Assembly: GCA_005889395.1 (NCBI GenBank)
Contig: VBFX01000119.1
Coordinates: 1-10,824 of the forward strand
Reading direction: 5' to 3'
Length of the DNA stretch: 10,824 nt
From: Chloroflexota bacterium
Lineage (GTDB): Bacteria > Chloroflexota > Dormibacteria > CF-121
Shown here: piece by piece, positions 5,981-10,824 of the stretch
Layout: the number at the start of each line of letters is the position of its first letter
Numbering within the stretch: position 1 is the stretch's first letter
Notes under the pieces: generated by a model
Told to the model about the DNA's origin: nothing
The model's input: the letters and a program-made list of their open reading frames with translations, nothing else
Databases searched by the model: none
Position numbers and translations under genes: made by a program

Positions 5981-7111
5981 TTAGTACGCGACTGGCTGGT
6001 CGGGTAACGCGATCAACGCTTTCGCTGCGATGCCTCCCGGGCTGTAGCGCTGCCAGAACGGGAAGGCGGTGATCGCTTGCTGCTCTTCGTCCGTGACCCC
6101 GTTATCCGCGTTGGCCAGCCGGTAATACGACCAACTGATGCCGCCCTGGGCGCGGGTCTCATTCATGGAGGTCACGATCTCATCGCCCGGTGGCGCCCCC
6201 GGCGTGCCGTACTCGGGGGCAGCATCGTAGGCCTGCGCGGTGATCGTCAACGGACGCTGGTAGGGGTTGACGCCCGGGTCGTGGAACTGCTGGAAGACCT
6301 GGGCGACGTACGCCCGTGTCCCATCGGCACCGCTGTACTGCGGCAGCCCGGTCGCGCGCCAGTACACCATCGGCGCGAAGACCTGGCAGTAGCGGGACAT
6401 CGTGGCGTAGGCGTAGCCGGGATGATCGTAGGGGGTGGGCAGCGTGCTGGCAATCAACAGGTAGCGCTCACCGAGCCCATTCATGCCGGGAATCCCACCG
6501 CGAATGCCCGACAGGTACTGGCCAACGTTTGGATCCGACGTGCTATCCCCCTCGATGGTTAGCGCCAGCCCGTCCAGGCGCTGGCCCTGCTCTTCGAACT
6601 GAGCTGCCGCCAGCGCATCGGCGGTGTCGGATGTCGGGTCGTCGAGCATCGGCTCGATCCAGCCGATGATACTCAGGCCGTGCGCGTGTGCAATCGGCAG
6701 CAGGTCCATCAGCGCCGACGCGCCGTAGAAGTGGTGTCGCGAGTCGGCAATCCGGATGTACAGATGGCTGAGGTCGGCGCGGACCGCGGCATCGACGATC
6801 GACGCGGCGCGGTCGGCATCGGGATCATTCCAATCTCCGTCGAAGATCATCAGCCAGGCACCTTTGCCCTTGACGCCGTCGAGTGGTGAGCGAGGCATCT
6901 GCGCAAACGGCCGGGCGGTGACAGGGGTCTTGACCACCGCGGCGACCGGGCGGCCGAAGCTGTGGATCACCTGGGCGGCCTGGGCTTGCTCCTGCGCGCG
7001 CGCATCCAGGTAGGCCCGCAGGCCAAACGGGGGTGTGAGGAGCGCGAGAAGCATCACGCCCAGCACAACCTTGCCTCCAAACGCCGTGACTTGACGTAAG
7101 ATGCCCGACAT
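5981..7111 (-). CDS. Membrane-anchored predicted TIM-barrel (glycoside-hydrolase-like) protein
   Basis: From ATG 7111 the product has 376 residues. A TM or signal-anchor segment (about 13-30) is followed by a linker and an extracytoplasmic domain. That domain shows eight spaced strand-like segments in the order expected of a (beta/alpha)8 barrel: GAWLMIF (84), LSHLYIRI (114), GLSIIGWIEP (145), LDGLALTIEG (179), YLLIAST (217), QVFAPMVYW (243), PLTITAQAY (287), GGISWSYYRL (323). Glu187 at the end of the fourth strand is where clan-A glycosidases place a catalytic acid. I cannot name the family, and the activity is a guess. The frame runs on to TTG 7159, but a possible promoter at 7147-7175 would lie inside that extension and AGGAG lies upstream of ATG 7111, so the shorter form is preferred. 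It is the first gene of the ftsH operon. A role in envelope sugar metabolism or quality control is inference. Confidence 0.7.
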   Translation of the reverse strand: MSGILRQVTAFGGKVVLGVMLLALLTPPFGLRAYLDARAQEQAQAAQVIHSFGRPVAAVVKTPVTARPFAQMPRSPLDGVKGKGAWLMIFDGDWNDPDADRAASIVDAAVRADLSHLYIRIADSRHHFYGASALMDLLPIAHAHGLSIIGWIEPMLDDPTSDTADALAAAQFEEQGQRLDGLALTIEGDSTSDPNVGQYLSGIRGGIPGMNGLGERYLLIASTLPTPYDHPGYAYATMSRYCQVFAPMVYWRATGLPQYSGADGTRAYVAQVFQQFHDPGVNPYQRPLTITAQAYDAAPEYGTPGAPPGDEIVTSMNETRAQGGISWSYYRLANADNGVTDEEQQAITAFPFWQRYSPGGIAAKALIALPDQPVAY

Positions 7112-7146
7112 GCTCGAGGGAACGGCTCCTGCGCCGTTCGGGCGTG

Positions 7147-7175
7147 AGACTATCGACAAGTTCCGGCGCGTTCAA
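7147..7175 (-). promoter_or_regulatory. Possible promoter of the TIM-barrel-ftsH operon
   Basis: On the minus strand TTGAAC (7175-7170) and TAGTCT (7152-7147) are separated by exactly 17 bases. Transcription would begin near 7140, about 30 bases before ATG 7111. The hexamers match only part of the consensus, so this is a weak call, but it fits the preferred start of the gene. Confidence 0.35.
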
Positions 7176-7309
7176 GCGCGGGGTACCACGGCTAAGGTGA
7201 TATGCCCCCGCACAGCCATTGGGTGACCTTTACCGCTTCGTCACGCTGCTCCGGCGTCCCGCCACAATCCGTGCAAACGTCGTCGCCGTTGGCTGTTTAT
7301 CACTAATGT

Positions 7310-7327
7310 TGATATTTTGGGTATAAT
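7310..7327 (+). promoter_or_regulatory. -10 box TATAAT with upstream TGATAT, for MerR paralogue 2
   Basis: A perfect TATAAT (7322-7327) lies 32 bases before the start codon at 7360, in an AT-rich island within GC-rich DNA. No good -35 sits at 16-18 bases. TGATAT (7310-7315) lies six bases upstream of the -10. The same TGATAT-N6-TATAA arrangement occurs before the paralogue at 9409, so TGATAT may be an activator or autoregulatory site rather than a -35. Confidence 0.5.
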
Positions 7328-7359
7328 GGTTTACAGTATTGCGTTCTGGAGGGACCCAC

Positions 7360-7662
7360 TTGGCCTTGCCCCATAAGTCCAGCGAAGTCTCCGACATGTT
7401 CGACATCGAGCCGCGCACGCTCTTCGTCTACGAGAGCGAAAACCTGATCGCGCCGGAACGGACCCCCACCCAGCGTCGCCGCTATTCGCGCCGCGACATC
7501 GAACGCATCCGGCTGATCCGTGAGCTCACCACCGTCCATGGCATCAACCTCGCCGGGGTCAAGGTCATCTTCTCCTTGATGGAAGCGGCGGTGCAGAGCC
7601 GGCTCCTGATCCCCGAGACCGAGTTTCCGGAGCTCGCCGGCGCCCGTCATCTCTGGGCCTGA
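7360..7662 (+). CDS. MerR/HspR-like transcriptional regulator, paralogue 2 (divergent member)
   Basis: A 100-residue MerR-type DNA-binding protein. The helix-turn-helix region (SEVSDMFDIEPRTLFVYESENLI, about 8-30) is more diverged than in its two neighbours, with EPRTL in place of HPRTL. The wing (RTPTQRRRYSRRDIERI, 34-50) and the HspR-like GINLAGVKVIFSLM (61-74) are kept. The C-terminal tail differs from the other two, and there is no effector-binding domain. TTG 7360 is chosen because GGAGGG (7348-7353) lies six bases upstream. An in-frame TTG at 7339 has no ribosome binding site and would put this site inside the gene. It shares YESENLI with the paralogue at 9409. It converges on the trehalose-phosphate synthase gene with 39 bp between stops, and is divergent from the ftsH operon. 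Confidence 0.8.
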   Translation: MALPHKSSEVSDMFDIEPRTLFVYESENLIAPERTPTQRRRYSRRDIERIRLIRELTTVHGINLAGVKVIFSLMEAAVQSRLLIPETEFPELAGARHLWA

Positions 7663-7688
7663 TCCAGCTTCTCCGCGAGCTGCGGGAC

Positions 7689-7700
7689 CCGACCGGTCGG
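7689..7700. repeat. 12-bp perfect palindrome between convergent genes
   Basis: CCGACCGGTCGG lies between the stop of MerR paralogue 2 and the stop of the synthase gene. It has no loop and no T-run on either strand, so it is at best a weak bidirectional terminator. Confidence 0.3.
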
Positions 7701-7701
7701 A

Positions 7702-9264
7702 CTAGATCGAGCCCTCGCGCCCCACGGCGATGGGGTCCTCTCTGGCCACCTCGGGCTGCCGCGCCGCCAGCGGCTCGACCAGGTCGCGGATGTCCTGCAA
7801 CTGCGCCGAGATCCAGCGCGCGACGTCGTTTTGCTGCACCACGGCCCGCATCTTCTCGGCGCGCGCATGCCGTTCGACCGGATCCATCAGCAGCGCTCGG
7901 TGCAAGGCCTGCGCCGTGGCATCGACATCGAAGGGATTGATCGTGATCGCCCATTCGCCAAGCTCTTCGTGCGTGCCGGCATTCTCCGAGAGGACCAGCG
8001 CACCGCCGCGGCGGTTGACCGTGATCCCTTCCTTCGCGACCAGGTTCATGCCGTCGTAAATGGGATTGACCAGCAACACGTCGAACTGCTTGTAGCCCGC
8101 CACCGCCCGGTTCATATCGTCGCGGAGCTCAAGGCGGATCGGCTGCCAGTCACCGGCGCTGAAACGGCCGTTGATGAGCCGCGCGGTCTGCACCACCTGG
8201 CGGGCGTACTCGCGATACTCCGGTACGTCCTGGCGCGTTTTTTGCAGCATCGCCCAGAAAATGACGCGGCGGTGCCACTCCGGATGGGCCTGCAGGAGGC
8301 GTTCGTAGGCGATGAACCCGCGGACGATGTTCTTGGAGAGGTCGATGCGATCGACCCGGTAAACGAGTTGCTCGGGACGCCAGCGCAGCACCTCACGCTC
8401 GGCCCGCTCAACCGCCGGGCTGGCAGCGCTGCGCTCGAACTCGCGAACGTCGATCGAGATCGGATAGCGGCGCACCCAGACGGTGCGGCCTCGATAGAAC
8501 GCGGTCTGCTGGCGGAGATCCACCGGCAACCCCATATTTTCCTCGCACGTCAGCAGGAAGTTGCGGACGTCCGAGTGGGTCTGCAGGCCGATGATGTCCG
8601 CTGCCAGCAAGCCGTCCATGATCTCATCGCGCATGTAGTGCGGCAGAACCTTCCAGTACTGCGGCGTCGGCCACGGGATGTGGACGAAATGCTGGATGAC
8701 CGCGTCCGGCAGCTCGCGTCGAACCAGCCGCGGCACCAGGTAGAGGTGATAGTCGTGGGAAAGAACGAGCGGCCGCTTCCGGCCGCGTCGCGCTTCGCGG
8801 ACGATCTGCTGAGCGAACAGCTGGTTGACAAGGCGGTAGCCCTCGGTCCAGGCACGGTGCGTGCTGTCGTCCAGCACCGGCGCTTCCGCCAGGTTCCACA
8901 GATAGTGCTGCACGAACCAGAGCAGCGGGTTGGCGATCGTGTTGTAGTACAGGTCGTAGACCAGCCGCGGCGGATTGACCCAGCTCACCTGGAATCGCGA
9001 GCCGTCGGTGGTCTCCACCATCATCGGCTCGCCGCCGTTCCCCAGCTCGAGCTCGCGCTCGAAGCCGTCGCGGACGGAGGCGACCCAGACCGCCCCCGTC
9101 GCCTGCGCCAGTCCGGAGAGCCCGGTGACGAGCCCGCCCGAGCCGCGCACGAAGCGCTCGCGTTCGGCCGGATCCGGGGCCAGGTCGACCGGGGGCCGGT
9201 TGGCGGCCACGATCGGGTGGAAGTCCTTGAGAAGGCGCCGGGTGTATTGCTCGATCGCCAGCAT
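7702..9264 (-). CDS. otsA: Trehalose-6-phosphate synthase (GT20)
   Basis: This 520-residue retaining glycosyltransferase of family GT20 would join glucose from a nucleotide sugar to glucose-6-phosphate, giving trehalose-6-phosphate for a stress protectant. It shows ANRPPV (21-26), GGLVTGL (43-49), HDYH (170-173) with D171, FVHIPWP (193-199) with H195, RIDLSK (306-311) with R306 and K311, and DGMNLVAKE (404-412) with D404 and E412. The spacings D171-H195 (24), R306-K311 (5) and D404-E412 (8) equal those of the E. coli OtsA substrate-binding residues as I recall them. No phosphatase domain is fused and no otsB lies in the window. ATG 9264 is chosen because an in-frame stop lies four codons upstream; its ribosome binding site is weak. 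The variants NPIYDGMN and SENAGTHEEL leave room for another acceptor, such as glucosylglycerol-phosphate synthesis. It is flanked on both sides by MerR/HspR-like genes. Confidence 0.9.
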   Translation of the reverse strand: MLAIEQYTRRLLKDFHPIVAANRPPVDLAPDPAERERFVRGSGGLVTGLSGLAQATGAVWVASVRDGFERELELGNGGEPMMVETTDGSRFQVSWVNPPRLVYDLYYNTIANPLLWFVQHYLWNLAEAPVLDDSTHRAWTEGYRLVNQLFAQQIVREARRGRKRPLVLSHDYHLYLVPRLVRRELPDAVIQHFVHIPWPTPQYWKVLPHYMRDEIMDGLLAADIIGLQTHSDVRNFLLTCEENMGLPVDLRQQTAFYRGRTVWVRRYPISIDVREFERSAASPAVERAEREVLRWRPEQLVYRVDRIDLSKNIVRGFIAYERLLQAHPEWHRRVIFWAMLQKTRQDVPEYREYARQVVQTARLINGRFSAGDWQPIRLELRDDMNRAVAGYKQFDVLLVNPIYDGMNLVAKEGITVNRRGGALVLSENAGTHEELGEWAITINPFDVDATAQALHRALLMDPVERHARAEKMRAVVQQNDVARWISAQLQDIRDLVEPLAARQPEVAREDPIAVGREGSI

Positions 9265-9322
9265 CGCTCGTGTCTAACTCTACGCGGCCACCTTCAAATC
9301 GGTCCCAGGAGGGGCATGCCGC

Positions 9323-9360
9323 TTGCACGCCTCAGGAATATGTGATATCGTGAATATAAA
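9323..9360 (+). promoter_or_regulatory. Putative promoter region of MerR paralogue 3
   Basis: TTGCAC (9323-9328) and TATCGT (9346-9351) are 17 bases apart and form a plausible promoter. Overlapping it, TGATAT (9343-9348) is followed after six bases by TATAAA (9355-9360), the arrangement also seen before paralogue 2. The region lies in the 144-bp divergent interval shared with the synthase gene, so a protein bound here could control both. The exact -10 is ambiguous. Confidence 0.4.
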
Positions 9361-9408
9361 GTTAGGGGCCAGGCATTCGTGGCGCGCGGGGGCCCAAGGG
9401 GTTAAAGC

Positions 9409-9756
9409 GTGGGAAAACGGAAGCGGACGCCGGCGATCGCTCCCGGGCGGGCGGTCTTCACGCCGAGCATCGCGAGCGAGATCCTGAATCTGCATCCACG
9501 CACGTTGATGATCTACGAGAGCGAGAATCTCATCAAACCGCAGCGGACCGCCACCAACCGGAGGCGCTATTCGGAGGACGACATCCGACGGGTCCGCGTG
9601 ATCCAGTTTCTCACCCGTCAAAAGGGCGTCAACCTGGCGGGGGTCAAGTACGTGCTCCGTCTGCTTCAGTCGCTGGGCAATCAGGGCCTCGACCTGAACC
9701 AGGTCCGCGAACTGGATACGCTCCAGGAAGTGTCGGGAAACGGCCTCAGCGCCTGA
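9409..9756 (+). CDS. MerR/HspR-like transcriptional regulator, paralogue 3
   Basis: A 115-residue MerR-type DNA-binding protein. After a basic N-terminus (KRKR) come the helix-turn-helix (SIASEILNLHPRTLMIY, 20-36), the wing (RTATNRRRYSEDDIRRV, 46-62) and the HspR-like GVNLAGVKYVLRLL (73-86), then a short tail with no sensor domain. GTG 9409 has AAGGGG (9396-9401) seven bases upstream, a clear start. It is close to paralogue 1 at 3663 (50 identities in 74 aligned positions by hand count), so the two probably arose by duplication and may bind similar operators. It is divergent from the trehalose-phosphate synthase gene, the usual position for a regulator of its neighbour. Confidence 0.87.
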   Translation: MGKRKRTPAIAPGRAVFTPSIASEILNLHPRTLMIYESENLIKPQRTATNRRRYSEDDIRRVRVIQFLTRQKGVNLAGVKYVLRLLQSLGNQGLDLNQVRELDTLQEVSGNGLSA

Positions 9757-9797
9757 TTTCAGCACTGTCCGCCGTCTTTTCCAATCCGGGGGCGGCT

Positions 9798-9809
9798 ATT
9801 TGCGCAAAT
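9798..9809. promoter_or_regulatory. 12-bp palindrome beside a -35 box, candidate operator
   Basis: ATTTGCGCAAAT is a perfect palindrome whose right end lies two bases before the consensus TTGACA at 9812. A dimeric regulator bound here would touch or cover RNA polymerase at that promoter. No regulator is assigned. Confidence 0.45.
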
Positions 9810-9811
9810 CC

Positions 9812-9840
9812 TTGACAGCCCTCCCCAACTATGTAACAGT
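9812..9840 (+). promoter_or_regulatory. Promoter of the small helical protein gene
   Basis: TTGACA (9812-9817) is a perfect -35 box. The best-spaced -10 is TAACAG (9834-9839, 16-base spacer), a weak match. A better hexamer, TATCAT (9846-9851), is too far away for this -35. The start codon of the next gene is at 9906. Confidence 0.5.
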
Positions 9841-9905
9841 ACGCGTATCATCTTTCGTACGTAAATGAATCAGTGTATTCGGGGTCAGTGAAGGGAGCGA
9901 TTTAG

Positions 9906-10217
9906 ATGTTGAGCGATGCGATCGAGGAAATACACCGCGAATTCGAGGCGGCGGCCGATCGGCGGAGCCACGAGCTGAAGCGGCGCGCCGACGTGCGCCG
10001 TGTCGATGACTTTCTGCTGTCAATTGAGGAGATCATCGAGAACCGCCGAGGTGCGGTCCCGGCACCCCTGATGGACGACATCACCCGCTTCGTGCGGCCG
10101 CTGAGCCGCAAGCTGCTGCGCGCACTCAATCGCAACGTCACGCGTGACCCGGTGCGCGTCCTGGACGTGCTCTTCGATTGCCAGCAACTCCTGTTGCCGC
10201 GGATGATGGTGGCGTAG
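9906..10217 (+). CDS. Small charged helical protein of unknown function
   Basis: A 103-residue protein with ATG 9906 eight bases after AAGGGAG, a strong start. It is rich in Arg, Asp, Glu and Leu and looks alpha-helical throughout (SDAIEEIHREFEAAADRR; RFVRPLSRKLLRALNR). It has no signal peptide, TM helix or metal-binding motif, and a single cysteine (C92). I recognise no family. Codon use and composition match the neighbours, so it is likely a real cytoplasmic protein. It has its own promoter with a consensus -35 and a neighbouring palindrome, which suggests it is regulated separately from the MerR gene upstream, 149 bp away. The next gene begins 139 bp downstream and probably has its own promoter. 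Confidence 0.7.
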   Translation: MLSDAIEEIHREFEAAADRRSHELKRRADVRRVDDFLLSIEEIIENRRGAVPAPLMDDITRFVRPLSRKLLRALNRNVTRDPVRVLDVLFDCQQLLLPRMMVA

Positions 10218-10260
10218 TCCTGGCGTAAGGGGGGTCTCCGCCAAGAAAACCGTCAGCCTG

Positions 10261-10310
10261 CACGCTCAACAAGCCGGATAGCCGTTGCAGTTGACTCCGG
10301 TTTGTGCGTG
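10261..10310 (+). other. Long imperfect inverted repeat upstream of the Ig-like gene
   Basis: CACGC (10261-10265) pairs with GCGTG (10306-10310). After a three-base bulge, ACAAGCCGGA (10269-10278) pairs with TCCGGTTTGT (10296-10305), with one G-U pair and a 17-base loop. The 15 paired positions lie between two genes. No T-run follows, so a classical terminator for the gene at 9906 is unlikely. The loop contains the -35 of the next gene, so an operator is possible. Confidence 0.45.
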
Positions 10311-10319
10311 AAATAGCCT
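10291..10319 (+). promoter_or_regulatory. Putative promoter of the Ig-like membrane protein gene
   Basis: TTGACT (10291-10296, five of six consensus bases) and TAGCCT (10314-10319) are separated by 17 bases, placing the transcript start near 10326 and a leader of about 30 bases before ATG 10357. The -10 is a moderate match. Confidence 0.45.
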
Positions 10320-10356
10320 GTGCGGCCGGTCGGAGTACCCTGCTGAGGATCCCTTG

Positions 10357-10824
10357 ATGCGCCAGACCATGGCCCGCAAGCGCGGGTTGACCGCGACGCT
10401 AAAGCGCCGCTGGTGGATTTTCCCCATCGTCCTGACGCTGGTGGCGGCTGCGCTGGTGCTCCGCGCACTCTCGGCCCCGCTGGCCGTCAGCGCCAGCGTC
10501 ACCGACGGCGACCATGCCGTGGCTCGGAGCTCGTCGGTCGCTCTCACCTTCAACCAGGACATGGACGTGGCGTCGGTGACCAAGGGCTTTCGCATCATTC
10601 CGTCCGTGCCGTACACGATGGTCGTGAAAAGCCCGCGGGCCTTCGAATTCCGTCCGCAACTCGAGCCCGACACGGCATACAAAGTACAGGTCATCGGCGC
10701 CCGCAAGGGGGTTGGCTTCGGGAGCGAGAATTATTCGGTCGCGTTTCGCACGGAACCCGCGCCCAAGGTCGCGGGCGCGACCTTCAACGACGCGCCCCTC
10801 GCCGACGGCCAGCTAGCCGTCGCC
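10357..10824 (+). CDS. Membrane-anchored bacterial Ig-like (SbsA/Big_5-type) protein, 3' end outside the window
   Basis: The frame is open from ATG 10357 to the window edge (156 residues, no stop). GAGGA lies seven to eight bases upstream of the start. A basic N-terminus (1-18) and a TM helix (about 19-38) are followed by one bacterial Ig-like domain (about 43-132). That domain shows the SbsA-type pattern: SSVALTFNQDMDVASVTKGF (59-77 region), then FEFRPQLEPDTAYKVQVIG (96-114 region) and closing SVAFRTEPAP (127-136). The protein should be anchored in the membrane with its domains outside. Such domains often precede an L,D-transpeptidase or another envelope enzyme, but the catalytic part, if any, lies beyond 10824, so the function cannot be called. 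Confidence 0.85.
   Translation, partial: MRQTMARKRGLTATLKRRWWIFPIVLTLVAAALVLRALSAPLAVSASVTDGDHAVARSSSVALTFNQDMDVASVTKGFRIIPSVPYTMVVKSPRAFEFRPQLEPDTAYKVQVIGARKGVGFGSENYSVAFRTEPAPKVAGATFNDAPLADGQLAVA

Noticed and set aside
7309..7327. TTGATA followed by TATAAT as a -35/-10 pair
   Set aside because: The spacer is only 7 bases, far below the 16-18 needed. Only the -10 is kept.
7230..7418. A 62-codon minus-strand ORF in the ftsH operon/MerR interval
   Set aside because: It overlaps the start of MerR paralogue 2 and its promoter, shows no domain, and lacks a convincing ribosome binding site.
7831..9345. A 504-codon open frame on the plus strand opposite the synthase
   Set aside because: The minus frame carries all GT20 motifs with correct spacing. 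The plus frame shows no domain and is a normal effect of high GC and biased codons.
9265..9408. HspR HAIR operator (CTTGAGT-N7-ACTCAAG)
   Set aside because: I looked for this motif in all intergenic regions, including this one, and found no convincing copy, so direct homology of the operator to that of known HspR is not claimed.
10261..10350. c-di-GMP or c-di-AMP riboswitch before the Ig-like gene
   Set aside because: The conserved sequence blocks of these classes as I know them are absent; only a simple stem-loop is visible.

Overview
The window is high-GC bacterial DNA. GTG and TTG starts are frequent, Shine-Dalgarno sequences are clear (AAGGGG, AAGGAGGGG, GGAGGG, AGGGAG), and genes are packed in short operons on both strands. 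HspR-type MerR regulators, a two-TM FtsH, YtxH proteins, a GT20 trehalose-phosphate synthase and a bacterial Ig-like membrane protein together would fit a soil or terrestrial Chloroflexota or Dormibacterota-like lineage. That placement is an inference from gene style only. I see no rRNA, tRNA, CRISPR array, insertion sequence or phage gene.

Left part (1-2379, + strand): a small one-TM protein is followed by a class A penicillin-binding protein whose reading frame is broken near 1107. The glycosyltransferase half and the transpeptidase half lie in different frames, and the linker with its usual YTTLD-type motif is missing. Positions 2411-3018 (- strand): two small YtxH-type membrane proteins in a tight operon.

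Middle part: at 3182-4007 (+) a possible 29-residue leader ORF overlaps the start of a single-domain response regulator, which is followed 5 bp later by a MerR/HspR-like regulator. At 4004-7111 (-) a two-gene operon encodes a membrane-anchored, predicted TIM-barrel protein of glycoside-hydrolase-like layout and an FtsH protease. The MerR gene and ftsH meet tail to tail with overlapping stop codons.

Right part: a trehalose-6-phosphate synthase (7702-9264, -) lies between two further MerR/HspR-like paralogues, one convergent (7360-7662) and one divergent (9409-9756). Then come a small charged helical protein of unknown function (9906-10217) and the start of a membrane-anchored Ig-like protein (10357 to the window edge).

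The common theme is envelope and stress physiology: wall synthesis, membrane proteolysis, a compatible solute, YtxH stress proteins. Three short HspR-like DNA-binding proteins are interleaved with these genes. The most distinctive arrangement is the synthase flanked by two paralogous regulators whose promoter regions share the spacing TGATAT-N6-TATAA(T/A).
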